A DNA stretch of 64,000 bases from Aneurinibacillus soli (GCF_002355375.1 NZ_AP017312.1:1753001-1817000), one strand, 5' to 3'; shown: positions 1-6,625, numbered from the stretch's first letter. Numbers and translations are program-made. The notes: generated by a model from the letters alone, not told the origin.

Positions 1-330
1 GCGGGTGATTCCATCAATCATATTCGATGGGTAGGCGAGACAACGCAAGATGTCTCTTACCCAGCTTATTCCCGTTCCGGTGTGACAGGGGGGTGGAGCA
101 TTGGCAATGCGTTGCATGTCAAAGTGTTTGCCAAAACCCCTGGAACCTATCTTTTGAAGCATGGGATTTACGGAGAGAACGGGAAGACGATTATAGAGTA
201 TCGGGCTGATGGATTAGTCAATTATATTTGGCGCTGGCTTCCTGCTGCGGATAAAACATGGAAGATTGTCGAGAAGATGACGCCTGTCTATGACATAAAC
301 GGCGTAGCAACAGATTGGGGGATAGCATAA
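1..330 (+). CDS. Phage structural or tail-associated protein, 3' part
   Basis: The frame is open from base 1 and ends at a TAA at 328-330, so the gene begins upstream of the window; 109 residues are visible. The sequence shows no motif I recognise. It reads like a beta-rich phage domain, with aromatic residues and short alternating strands (for example ADGLVNYIWRWLP). Its stop overlaps the start of the next gene by one base (TAATG), which indicates translational coupling in a late phage operon. Tail, tail-fibre or baseplate role is inferred only from position ahead of a glycine-rich tail-like protein and the lysis genes. Confidence 0.6.
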   Translation, partial: AGDSINHIRWVGETTQDVSYPAYSRSGVTGGWSIGNALHVKVFAKTPGTYLLKHGIYGENGKTIIEYRADGLVNYIWRWLPAADKTWKIVEKMTPVYDINGVATDWGIA

Positions 331-1277
331 TGTTCGGCATGATGGAAGGAGTCTATGCGTTCCTGACCCGAATGGTAGGGAACAGGATGGAAACAGGGGA
401 TCCAGATGGAAGTTTACATGCGAAGATCAGGGCAGGTCAGGGGATCGTATTTCCTTTCTTGAAACGATTCGGAGATGGGGCAGATGGCGATCTGACCGTA
501 GCTGCAAACACGACTTTAACGAGTGGATTGTATCGGTATAATAATCTGACGGTAAATGCAGGTAAAACTCTCACATGTACGAGAGGAAAGAATACAGGCG
601 TTTTGGTTTTGCTAGTAAAAGGAACATTGACCGTAAATGGATTGATAACGGTGAGCGGGCTAGGAGCACCAGGTGGAATGTATGGGAATGATCCAGGCGG
701 AACTGGTGCGAACGGAAGCCCCGGACAAAACGGATTTATAGGTGGCAGTGGGGGCGCAGGTGGGGGCTCTTATGTCTATGGAATAAAAGGAGGAGGGGAT
801 GGAGGAAACACAGGCGTCCTCGGAGGGATCGGTGTTTCCCAAGGTCCTTCTACTTCTGGCACAACAGATAATCTAATCGCTAAGTTACTAGGAAATATGG
901 ATGCTGGAGGCGGAGCAGGCGGTGGAGGCGGCGCTGCGTATGGTAGAACGAGAGGAGGGATGGGTGGCGCAGGAGGCGGTGTCATTATCATCGAAGCGAG
1001 GAATATCATCATTAACTCTGGTGGAGCGATCAGGGCCGATGGAGTGAATGGGGAAAATGGTAGCTATGATAGCTCAACAACCGACTCACGAAGCGGAGGC
1101 GGTGGAGGAGGCGGTGGAGGTTGCATTGTTTTGCTTTCACTAAACACAACAAATAACGGGATTGTTTCCGCAGCAGGTGGGATCGGTGGTTCGTATGGAA
1201 AGATTCCTTCCGGAAACGTTATTCCTTATAATGGAGCAGGCGGCGGGAATGGAGTAATCGCACAGGTGGTGTTATAG
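330..1277 (+). CDS. Glycine-rich phage tail or receptor-binding protein
   Basis: A 315-residue protein from the ATG at 330, whose A is also the last base of the previous stop; GGGGGAT at 316-322 is the ribosome-binding site. A frame extension to a TTG at 315 is less likely. Residues 40-105 are beta-rich, resembling a right-handed parallel repeat (TTLTSGLYRYNNLTVNAGKT). From about residue 110 onward glycine becomes extreme, with runs such as GAGGGGG and GGGGGGGGG, interspersed with short hydrophobic strands (GVIIIEARNIIINSGG). Glycine-rich sheets of this type occur in phage tail-tip adhesins and in surface proteins. A receptor-binding role is inferred from composition and position. Confidence 0.6.
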   Translation: MFGMMEGVYAFLTRMVGNRMETGDPDGSLHAKIRAGQGIVFPFLKRFGDGADGDLTVAANTTLTSGLYRYNNLTVNAGKTLTCTRGKNTGVLVLLVKGTLTVNGLITVSGLGAPGGMYGNDPGGTGANGSPGQNGFIGGSGGAGGGSYVYGIKGGGDGGNTGVLGGIGVSQGPSTSGTTDNLIAKLLGNMDAGGGAGGGGGAAYGRTRGGMGGAGGGVIIIEARNIIINSGGAIRADGVNGENGSYDSSTTDSRSGGGGGGGGGCIVLLSLNTTNNGIVSAAGGIGGSYGKIPSGNVIPYNGAGGGNGVIAQVVL

Positions 1278-1526
1278 ATGGCACGTATTGAACAACAGGG
1301 AAACGAATTATGGATGATTGAAGAGGAAGGCGAATGGTTATATGGAATGGTGGAGGAGAAGCAAGAAGAAACATCTGTAGATCAACAACAGGAAGCGCTG
1401 GATGCCATTATGTCTGGTCTGATGGATACGAGCGTCCAAAGTGCAGATGCGAATGAAGCAATCATGAGTGCACTCATTGATATTCAAGCACAAATTGACG
1501 AAATAAAAAATGGAGGTGGCGTCTGA
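1278..1526 (+). CDS. Small acidic phage protein of unknown function
   Basis: 82 residues, beginning directly after the previous stop codon (TAG at 1275-1277, ATG at 1278). The protein is strongly acidic and glutamine-rich, with a predicted coiled-coil or helical C-terminal half (DANEAIMSALIDIQAQIDEI). Small helical proteins in this place, between a tail-fibre gene and the holin, are common in Gram-positive phages and are often tail-fibre accessory or chaperone-like proteins. No family is recognised. The stop TGA shares one base with the ATG of the next gene. Confidence 0.55.
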   Translation: MARIEQQGNELWMIEEEGEWLYGMVEEKQEETSVDQQQEALDAIMSGLMDTSVQSADANEAIMSALIDIQAQIDEIKNGGGV

Positions 1527-1681
1527 TGGCTTCAATTTACGCTTATAAAATCAATTATTCCGGTATGACATGGGCAGAAGTTCCGGTGCGGTATAAGGCA
1601 GACACCGAGCGAATCTTGCGCGAGAAATATAGCTGGATAGATGAACAACTGAACACTTTGAAAGATTCAGTTGCAGCATAA
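1526..1681 (+). CDS. Short phage protein, 51 residues
   Basis: ATG at 1526 overlaps the preceding TGA by one base and follows GGAGGTGG at 1512-1519, a good ribosome-binding site. The product begins MASIYAYKINYSGMTWAEVP and ends with KDSVAA. It has a short beta-like N-terminus and a charged helix (RILREKYSWIDEQLNTLK). It is the last gene of the tail operon and is followed at once by a terminator. It resembles the very small XkdX-type proteins in position, but not in sequence. Function is unknown. Confidence 0.55.
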   Translation: MASIYAYKINYSGMTWAEVPVRYKADTERILREKYSWIDEQLNTLKDSVAA

Positions 1682-1683
1682 CA

Positions 1684-1718
1684 AACGGCTTTCTTATATG
1701 AGAAGGTCGTTTTTATTT
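1684..1718 (+). terminator. Terminator of the tail operon
   Basis: AACGGCTTTCTTA pairs with TGAGAAGGTCGTT around a short loop, using two G-U pairs, and is followed by TTTTATTTT. It lies three bases after the last tail-operon stop codon. Confidence 0.7.
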
Positions 1719-1758
1719 TGCCTAACCTACAAATTTAAGTTTTGTAAGATAAATAAAT

Positions 1759-1788
1759 CAAAAGTTGGCAGGAACTCATCCTGCCAAC
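1759..1788 (-). terminator. Terminator of the minus-strand gene at 1807-2043
   Basis: GTTGGCAGGA (1764-1773) and TCCTGCCAAC (1779-1788) form a perfect 10-bp stem with a 5-base loop. On the minus strand the stem is followed by TTTTG. It sits 19 bases past the stop of the minus-strand gene. Confidence 0.75.
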
Positions 1789-1806
1789 ACTGCTTCTGAC
1801 TGTAAG

Positions 1807-2043
1807 TTATTGTGGAAAAAAGCTTGGATTAGATTCAATCATAATAACTATCTCATCGGCTTTGTTTCTATTTTTTACAAGTTCATGTTTTAATGCCTTT
1901 CCTGAGTATTTTACTGCTTCACCAGCATACATCTTTGCTGCTCTTTTGTAACAACCTGGGTGTTCCTCTAGGAAAGCTTTCGTCGCTTCAGGAAACAAAA
2001 TTTCGCGTAGTTCTTCATTAGATATGTTGGCCAATATAATCAC
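1807..2043 (-). CDS. Small cytoplasmic prophage protein, unknown function
   Basis: 78 residues from a GTG at 2043, or 75 residues from a TTG at 2034. The TTG is the better placed, since GGTGAT ends four bases before it on the minus strand. The protein looks all-helical and charged (EELREILFPEATKAFLEEHP, then ALKHELVKNRNKADEIVIMI). No family is recognised. It is transcribed against the surrounding phage genes, has its own terminator, and has a 6-bp inverted repeat (ATTATC at 2061-2066, GATAAT at 2075-2080) in its upstream region. This arrangement, a lone reversed gene between tail and lysis modules, is typical of a phage cargo gene expressed in the lysogen. Confidence 0.55.
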   Translation of the reverse strand: MIILANISNEELREILFPEATKAFLEEHPGCYKRAAKMYAGEAVKYSGKALKHELVKNRNKADEIVIMIESNPSFFPQ

Positions 2044-2115
2044 CCTTTGTATTTTTTCTTATTATCACCAAGAAGATAATTTTTATTAAATCGATATTTA
2101 TTAGTGTTTTCGAGC

Positions 2116-2134
2116 GCCTAATTAGGCTTTTTTT
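2116..2134 (+). terminator. Terminator upstream of the lysis genes
   Basis: GCCTAATTAGGC is a perfect palindrome followed by seven T. It lies 30 bases before the holin start on the same strand, so transcription into the lysis genes must read through it or start after it. It may serve as a control point for late lysis expression. Confidence 0.6.
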
Positions 2135-2164
2135 GCCCAGAAGGGCGGTGAGGAGGATGTAGGA

Positions 2165-2347
2165 ATGGAAGAATGGTTGTTTAAAATTGCTAAGGAATAC
2201 GGGTTGTTCGTGGCATTGGTTGTCTATGTATTGTGGGACAGCAGACAGCGAGAGACAAGGCTCATCGGTATTATTGATAAGCTATCTGATAGCTTTCAGG
2301 AAATTAAAAACGACATTGAATTGATCAAAGATAAATTATGGGGGTAA
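2165..2347 (+). CDS. BhlA/UviB-family holin-like peptide
   Basis: 60 residues. A short N-terminus (MEEWLFKIAKEYG) leads into one membrane segment at about residues 14-26 (LFVALVVYVLW), followed by DSRQRETR and a charged coiled-coil tail. This is the layout of the BhlA/UviB bacteriocin or holin family of Bacillales phages and plasmids. The ATG follows GGAGGATGTAGGA at 2152-2164. The endolysin gene begins four bases after its stop, making a classical holin-endolysin pair. In this family the peptide is thought to permeabilise the membrane so that the amidase reaches the wall. Holin activity is inferred from family and context. Confidence 0.85.
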   Translation: MEEWLFKIAKEYGLFVALVVYVLWDSRQRETRLIGIIDKLSDSFQEIKNDIELIKDKLWG

Positions 2348-2351
2348 TCGT

Positions 2352-3104
2352 ATGAGCAAAATCGTAGTAATCGGCGCAGGTCATGGACTTCCAGATCCGG
2401 GTGCTTGCGGAATCGTGCAGGAATACAAAGTAGTGCTGCAATTGGCACAGCTGGTTGAGGAGGTGCTAAAGCGGCATGGCGTTAAAACAGTCATGCTTCG
2501 TACAGGGGAACGCTCCCTATCGGGTGCAGCGGACTTAAAACAAAATAAACGTGAGGACCTGGAACGCCGGGTAGCAATCAGCAACCAGTCGAGTGCAGAC
2601 TTCCACTTGGAGCTGCACATGAACGCTGGTGGCGGCACTGGCTATGAAACACTATGCTACAGCGAGAATGAGCAGATTCGTACCCTACACAATTCAGTCA
2701 TGCAGTACTTGCGTCCGTTCAATATCCGGGATCGGGGCATCAAGATTCGTACCGATGTGCGTGTGCTGCAAGTAAAAGTGAAAGTAGCGCTGCTGGAATG
2801 TCTGTTCGTTGATCACCCGAGCGATGCGGCATATATGAAAGACTCGGCATTCCTGTCTGGATTGTCCGAAGCAATCGGACGCGGCGTATTGGCGGCAATC
2901 GGCGTAGCGTATGTCCCAGCAAAGCAACCGACAACAACTACTCAGAAGGAGGAACCGAAGATGAAACAAGCAGACGCGGAGAAAGTGATTGCATATTTAC
3001 AGGCGGCGTGGAAGGAAGCCAAGAATGCAGATGAGCAGAAGGAGATCGGTCGTCTGGCTGATGAGGTACGTGTAGTAGCTGGTATGAGAAAGGTAAATGG
3101 ATAG
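2352..3104 (+). CDS. Endolysin, N-acetylmuramoyl-L-alanine amidase (Amidase_3)
   Basis: 250 residues. The catalytic domain (about 1-185) is an Amidase_3 zinc amidase that cleaves the bond between N-acetylmuramate and L-alanine in peptidoglycan. The expected zinc ligands and catalytic acid are visible: His11 in GAGHG, Glu24 in QEYK, His89 in ELHMNAG and Glu149 in LLECLFVDH. There is no signal peptide, as expected for a holin-dependent enzyme. A Pro/Thr-rich linker (about 190-203) leads to a small helical C-terminal region (204-250), probably for wall binding or oligomerisation. The ATG at 2352 follows GGGGGT of the holin's end. An exact Shine-Dalgarno sequence inside the linker suggests a second, shorter product. 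Confidence 0.92.
   Translation: MSKIVVIGAGHGLPDPGACGIVQEYKVVLQLAQLVEEVLKRHGVKTVMLRTGERSLSGAADLKQNKREDLERRVAISNQSSADFHLELHMNAGGGTGYETLCYSENEQIRTLHNSVMQYLRPFNIRDRGIKIRTDVRVLQVKVKVALLECLFVDHPSDAAYMKDSAFLSGLSEAIGRGVLAAIGVAYVPAKQPTTTTQKEEPKMKQADAEKVIAYLQAAWKEAKNADEQKEIGRLADEVRVVAGMRKVNG
2946..2963 (+). promoter_or_regulatory. Internal ribosome-binding site and start within the endolysin gene
   Basis: AAGGAGGA (2946-2953) is followed after 7 bases by an in-frame ATG at 2961, codon 204 of the endolysin. This is the strongest Shine-Dalgarno match in the neighbourhood. The product would be the 47-residue C-terminal region alone (MKQADAEKVIAYLQ...). Some Gram-positive phage endolysins are known to make a separate wall-binding subunit in this way; for this gene it is inferred from sequence. 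Confidence 0.6.
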
Positions 3105-3217
3105 ACTCCGTAATTAAGCATGGCATGACGTGCTAAAAGTAACATGAGATCCGGGGCTGGATATGTTCAGTTATACGCCAATTGGTGCTGGTGTGGTATT
3201 TAGCTATAGGAAAAGGT

Positions 3218-3247
3218 AAAACCCACCGACCTAGGTTAGTGGGTTTT
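3218..3247. terminator. Bidirectional terminator between endolysin and cyclase genes
   Basis: AAAACCCAC (3218-3226) and GTGGGTTTT (3239-3247) form a stem with runs of A and T at the two outer ends. It can therefore terminate the rightward lysis transcript and the leftward Pycsar-like transcript, whose last stop codon is at 3252. The 147 bases between the two genes hold nothing else that I can support. Confidence 0.8.
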
Positions 3248-3251
3248 ATGA

Positions 3252-3980
3252 TTAGTTCACTTTCTTAATATACCATTCTGGTTCATCTAGGCTTCTCTGT
3301 AAACCTTGGGAGGTAGGAAGTTTATCATATGTATTTTTAGATACCCATATTTCATTATGTCCGTGGGATTTCTTTGCTGCCATATTTACACAGTCGCCAA
3401 GTGCTTTTGTATCAAACGTTCCATCTGTTCCTGTTTTAGTAACAACAACAGGACCGCTATCGATACCAACACCAAACACAACTGAAGGGATATTGTCAGA
3501 TAATAGAATAGGATTTACAACCCTGCTTATAGAGCTGAGCAACTCTTCTCCGCAACAAACAGCTAGCTCTTTAGTATTTAAGTCCTTTTTACTTTCTGAC
3601 CATTGAATAGACTTCCTATTCTCGCCTTCTTTAAATAGTGCCATAATACCATCTCCAGGCAGATCGATAACATACCCACCATATTTTTCAACAATATATA
3701 TTAGTGCAGGCATGACAGCATGAAGGGTTAAAAAGTTATCCTCTGGCCTTAAGTCCTTTGCTCGTTTACTCGAGCCGCGCATATCGGCAAAAAAAGCGAC
3801 AAATTCATCTTTATGGTATGCTCCAAATTTCATTTTTTCAGCTTCATATCCGGGGATACGATCTGAAACTGCAGCACCATATTTTTCTAGTAAGAGTTTG
3901 TTAGTATTTAAAGTTTGCTTAGCTTGTCCATATTTTTCTAATATTACTCTTTTAAGTTCGTCTTCTTTAATTATCGCCAT
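3252..3980 (-). CDS. Class III nucleotidyl cyclase, Pycsar PycC-like
   Basis: 242 residues from the ATG at 3980, chosen because GGGAGTTGAG lies 5-15 bases upstream; an upstream start at 4037 would overlap the effector gene and has no such site. After a helical N-terminus (1-55), a class III cyclase fold runs to the end. The metal-binding aspartates are Asp66 in FFADMRGSS and Asp110 in PGDGIMALF. The transition-state Asn is Asn199 in DCVNMAAKK. The usual Arg four residues later is Lys203, and the purine-selecting Lys position before GDG is Asp106, so base choice is unlikely to be adenine or guanine. It lies 25 bases downstream of a PycTM-like gene. Together they fit a pyrimidine cyclase making cCMP or cUMP on phage infection. 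Substrate is inferred. Confidence 0.8.
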   Translation of the reverse strand: MAIIKEDELKRVILEKYGQAKQTLNTNKLLLEKYGAAVSDRIPGYEAEKMKFGAYHKDEFVAFFADMRGSSKRAKDLRPEDNFLTLHAVMPALIYIVEKYGGYVIDLPGDGIMALFKEGENRKSIQWSESKKDLNTKELAVCCGEELLSSISRVVNPILLSDNIPSVVFGVGIDSGPVVVTKTGTDGTFDTKALGDCVNMAAKKSHGHNEIWVSKNTYDKLPTSQGLQRSLDEPEWYIKKVN

Positions 3981-4005
3981 TAATCTCAACTCCCTGTTTG
4001 TATTT

Positions 4006-4671
4006 TTATGTAAAAAGATTTTGGATAACAACGACAAAAGTAACTGCTATGAGAATCAGAGTTCCGTATCCTAAAAACTTTATTGACCATTTAACCCGTT
4101 GAATTTTCATTTCACGTATATAAGAAACTTTTTGTAACTCATACACTAATATGTGTTGTATTTTTGCAACAGTAAGATGATCTAACTCATTTAAAAGATA
4201 GCTTGTTGGCGAGGTCAATTTAAAAGTACCTTCTTCATCATTAAAAATATTTGATTCTTCGATCGATGGTTCTAACTCATTTAAATAAAATAAGTTTGGA
4301 ATTGATTTGGGAGTATCTTTTTTTATGCTTTTAATCGGACCACTTTTTGGGGAGATAACTAGAAGCGCAAGCCTAATAGCACGTATTATGAAATATATTC
4401 CTAATAAGCTCATTGATATATATGCAAGGGAAGCAAGAACTTCAAATCCACTAGTAGATTCTTTGTATAGTAGCCCTTTTATGAATGTATAAAAGTCTTT
4501 AGAAAATCCTGAAAAGAAGGTTATAACAATACCGGTAAGAACCAAGATTGCTCCGGCTTTAGTATCTGTAAAGCGAATGGTATTTTGATTATCTTCGATC
4601 GCTTTATAAAGCAACTCTATTTTCTTGTCCTCGACTTTTTCATCTTGGGGATTGTTAGTGTCATTTATCAC
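4006..4671 (-). CDS. Pycsar effector, DUF5706/PycTM-like membrane protein
   Basis: 221 residues from a GTG at 4671 preceded by GAGGAGG on the minus strand. The N-terminal helix carries NQNTIRFTDTKAGAI (residues 28-42), matching the N..I...D.KA signature of DUF5706 effectors. Hydrophobic segments lie at about 40-57, 77-106 and 196-219, with a soluble region of about 90 residues between the second and third. In characterised Pycsar systems such proteins sense cCMP or cUMP and damage the inner membrane, stopping phage growth by abortive infection. Here the effector precedes the cyclase in a two-gene minus-strand operon; the order effector then cyclase should be compared with known loci. The region is much more AT-rich than the host genes. 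Confidence 0.8.
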   Translation of the reverse strand: MINDTNNPQDEKVEDKKIELLYKAIEDNQNTIRFTDTKAGAILVLTGIVITFFSGFSKDFYTFIKGLLYKESTSGFEVLASLAYISMSLLGIYFIIRAIRLALLVISPKSGPIKSIKKDTPKSIPNLFYLNELEPSIEESNIFNDEEGTFKLTSPTSYLLNELDHLTVAKIQHILVYELQKVSYIREMKIQRVKWSIKFLGYGTLILIAVTFVVVIQNLFT

Positions 4672-4721
4672 TTTCTGCCCTCCTCATAATTTTTAGCTAT
4701 ATCGTACCTAATTTCTAAATA

Positions 4722-4751
4722 ATTATAAGGTATTTCGATCCCTCTATGCAA
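4722..4751 (-). promoter_or_regulatory. Promoter of the effector-cyclase operon
   Basis: On the minus strand, TTGCAT (4751-4746) and TATAAT (4727-4722) are 18 bases apart. Transcription would start near 4715, about 45 bases before the GTG at 4671. This is a sigma-A-type match. Confidence 0.6.
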
Positions 4752-4758
4752 AAAAATG

Positions 4759-4786
4759 TTGGAAATCTATTCTAAAAAATTATAAT
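4759..4786 (+). promoter_or_regulatory. Promoter of the second cyclase gene
   Basis: TTGGAA (4759-4764) and TATAAT (4781-4786) are 16 bases apart. Transcription would start near 4793, giving a leader of about 22 bases that holds AAGGGGGGGA at 4801-4810 before the ATG at 4815. The -35 boxes of this and the opposing promoter are only 7 bases apart, so one bound regulator could control both. Confidence 0.65.
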
Positions 4787-4814
4787 AATTATAGAGCTAC
4801 AAGGGGGGGATTGT

Positions 4815-5948
4815 ATGAAAGAAGTCGGTAATTCTCAGGTAGAAGAAGTGGATAGTACTCAGATAGAAGAGGTGGATAGTACTCAGGTAGGGGAAGTAGA
4901 GATTGTTCATGTTGATTATGTTTTTTTGGATATTGTAGATTATACGAAAGATCGAAGTGTTGAAGCTCAGGCTGATATAATAAGTAGTTTAAACAACATT
5001 GTCAAAAAAGCTGTGTCTGAGATTGTAAAAGAAGCTCCAAAAGATGATAGAATGCCAGCTAATGTTATTTATTCTCCTTCTGGTGATGGCATGTGTATAG
5101 GATTGATTAATAGAAATTTTAAATATGATGCCGCTATGATATTAGCGTTAAATATATTAAAGGAGATTGAGTTGCATAATGGAGAGGTCATGGATCCGGA
5201 ATTAAATTTTAGGGTTCGTATTGGTATAAATTCTAATAGGGACAATTTAATCGAAGACATAAATGATAATTTGAACTTAGCTGGTTCAGGAATAAATACG
5301 GCACAGAGAATAATGGATTTGGCAGATGCTGATCAAATTTTAATTGGTCAATCTGTATATGATATATATTCTAAACGCAGACAATATAGGCACTCTTTTA
5401 GAGACTATACAGCTAAAATTAAACATGGTGATACATTATCAGTTTATCAGTATGTTAATCATGTAATAGATTATCTCAATACAGATGAGCCTCTGTTTAT
5501 TCATAAACCACCGGTGGAGATAGAAGAAAGCCTAGACAAAAGAACTGCGTACTATATGGCGCAGGCTATTAAAAATAAAGAGTTTCTTCTTAGCAAAGTA
5601 GAGGAAAATGCATCGTCTTACATATGTATGGTTATTCTTTGGTTTTTGGCCATTGACTCTGAAGGTAAAGATAACTCTACGCCTATGAAGCCGTACAAAC
5701 TTCGAACACCTGAATTTGAAAATGGCGGAATTGCAGGTACCTATAAGTACATTAAATCTGTTGAGTATTGGATTTATTGTGAATTTAGTGAACTAATTCT
5801 TTACAATCTCGAAAAATTCCGTGAGTATTTTCATAAAGGAATTCCGTTTGCTGATTTTCGTTTCGTTAATTCTAGAGGGGAGAAGGAACTTAAAAAAGAA
5901 TACCCTGATATTTGGGAACAGTTTGAACTTGATAAATTTGTTAATTGA
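4815..5948 (+). CDS. Second class III nucleotidyl cyclase with unknown C-terminal domain
   Basis: 377 residues. Residues 4-27 are three 8-residue repeats. A cyclase homology domain follows (about 33-215): Asp39 in FLDIVDYT and Asp91 in SPSGDGM are the metal ligands, and Asn161 and Arg165 (GINTAQR) are the canonical transition-state pair. The purine-selecting Lys position is Ser87, so the base is open. Residues 235-377 are a helical domain I do not recognise, with a hydrophobic stretch at 268-281 (SYICMVILWFLAI) too short to call a membrane span with confidence. The gene diverges from the effector-cyclase pair and is AT-rich like it. It may be a second signal-making arm, a fused cyclase-effector, or a regulator of the pair. 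It is not a duplicate of the other cyclase. Confidence 0.7.
   Translation: MKEVGNSQVEEVDSTQIEEVDSTQVGEVEIVHVDYVFLDIVDYTKDRSVEAQADIISSLNNIVKKAVSEIVKEAPKDDRMPANVIYSPSGDGMCIGLINRNFKYDAAMILALNILKEIELHNGEVMDPELNFRVRIGINSNRDNLIEDINDNLNLAGSGINTAQRIMDLADADQILIGQSVYDIYSKRRQYRHSFRDYTAKIKHGDTLSVYQYVNHVIDYLNTDEPLFIHKPPVEIEESLDKRTAYYMAQAIKNKEFLLSKVEENASSYICMVILWFLAIDSEGKDNSTPMKPYKLRTPEFENGGIAGTYKYIKSVEYWIYCEFSELILYNLEKFREYFHKGIPFADFRFVNSRGEKELKKEYPDIWEQFELDKFVN
4824..4895 (+). repeat. Three tandem 24-base coding repeats
   Basis: Units at 4824-4847, 4848-4871 and 4872-4895 encode VGNSQVEE, VDSTQIEE and VDSTQVGE. The last two share GTGGATAGTACTCAG exactly. The repeat can vary in number by slippage without changing frame and sits before the cyclase domain. 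Confidence 0.85.
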
Positions 5949-6033
5949 CTAAAAGATCTATCTAAATAAGGGCTCTGCATTATTTTTTGTTGAAATTCTT
6001 ACTATACTATAGAAGTGTCAGGAAATAAGACAA

Positions 6034-6066
6034 CCCCACTGCCCGTTTGGGTGGAGGGGATTTTTT
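6034..6066 (+). terminator. Terminator after the second cyclase gene
   Basis: CCCCACTGCCC pairs imperfectly with GGGTGGAGGGG around GTTT, followed by six T. It ends the cyclase transcript about 90 bases after the stop codon. Confidence 0.7.
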
Positions 6067-6124
6067 CCTTAGCACGACTATAAGATTAAATTTATCTGTA
6101 TAGCTTTTTTAATCTTCATAAAAC

Positions 6125-6304
6125 TCATTTGACGTCGTAACTGACGTATAAGTAAAACAATAGGGCACAGATAGTAATGCCGATGATACCTAAACATCCT
6201 ATGAAAAATTTTCCTGCTGGATGCATTTTTAGTTTTGCACCACAATGCGGGCAAGTTATAGCGCTTTTTGCTACTTCTTTCTTACATACTTTACATGGAA
6301 CCAT
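6125..6304 (-). CDS. Zinc-ribbon single-pass membrane peptide
   Basis: 59 residues from the ATG at 6304, which has AGGAG eight bases upstream on the minus strand; a GTG three codons earlier overlaps that site and is rejected. The N-terminus is a zinc ribbon with two CxxC pairs (CKVC and CPHC, 14 residues apart). One membrane segment follows (about 32-54, FFIGCLGIIGITICALLFYL). Such minimal zinc-ribbon and membrane proteins are frequent small cargo genes in Firmicutes phages. Function is unknown. It converges on the second cyclase and is transcribed with no partner. Confidence 0.7.
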   Translation of the reverse strand: MVPCKVCKKEVAKSAITCPHCGAKLKMHPAGKFFIGCLGIIGITICALLFYLYVSYDVK

Positions 6305-6456
6305 GCGATTCACTCCTATTTATCTATGTTTATATTTTAAGTATAATTCTGTAAAAAATTTAAAAGTCCTTTTTATTTCTCGTTTGTTAGAATAAATGTA
6401 TTTTATTCCCTTTTCATCCTGTTACTTGTATAATAGGGCAAAGGGGGATGATGTAG

Positions 6457-6621
6457 ATGGAATATCGGTTGAAGGTTGATGAACACGGTCGAGTCCCAAT
6501 CCCGGAAGAAATTCGTGAGCAACTTGGATACGGCGCACTTACGTTCCAGGCGATAGAGAATCTGATTGTCATCTCTAAGAATAAACCCGAAAAAGAATTT
6601 ATATGGACACCACAGAAATAA
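6457..6621 (+). CDS. AbrB/SpoVT-like swapped-hairpin DNA-binding protein
   Basis: 54 residues. MEYRLKVDEHGRVPIPEEIR followed by EQLG is the classic AbrB/MazE/SpoVT strand-turn-helix pattern, in which two chains form the DNA-binding unit. The ATG at 6457 follows AAGGGGGATG; a good -10 box TATAAT at 6429-6434 lies upstream, with a weak -35. A strong terminator follows directly, so it is a single-gene unit. It has no adjacent toxin gene on its strand, so it is more likely a prophage regulator than the antitoxin of a pair. A role in controlling the cyclase genes is only a guess from proximity. Confidence 0.75.
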   Translation: MEYRLKVDEHGRVPIPEEIREQLGYGALTFQAIENLIVISKNKPEKEFIWTPQK

Positions 6622-6625
6622 GAAG

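Noticed and set aside
3163-3219. 18-codon frame after the endolysin (MFSYTPIGAGVVFSYRKR)
   Set aside because: No ribosome-binding site and nothing to support expression; too short to claim.
5987-6008. TTGTTG and TATACT as a promoter after the second cyclase gene
   Set aside because: The spacing is only 10 bases, and a terminator follows directly.
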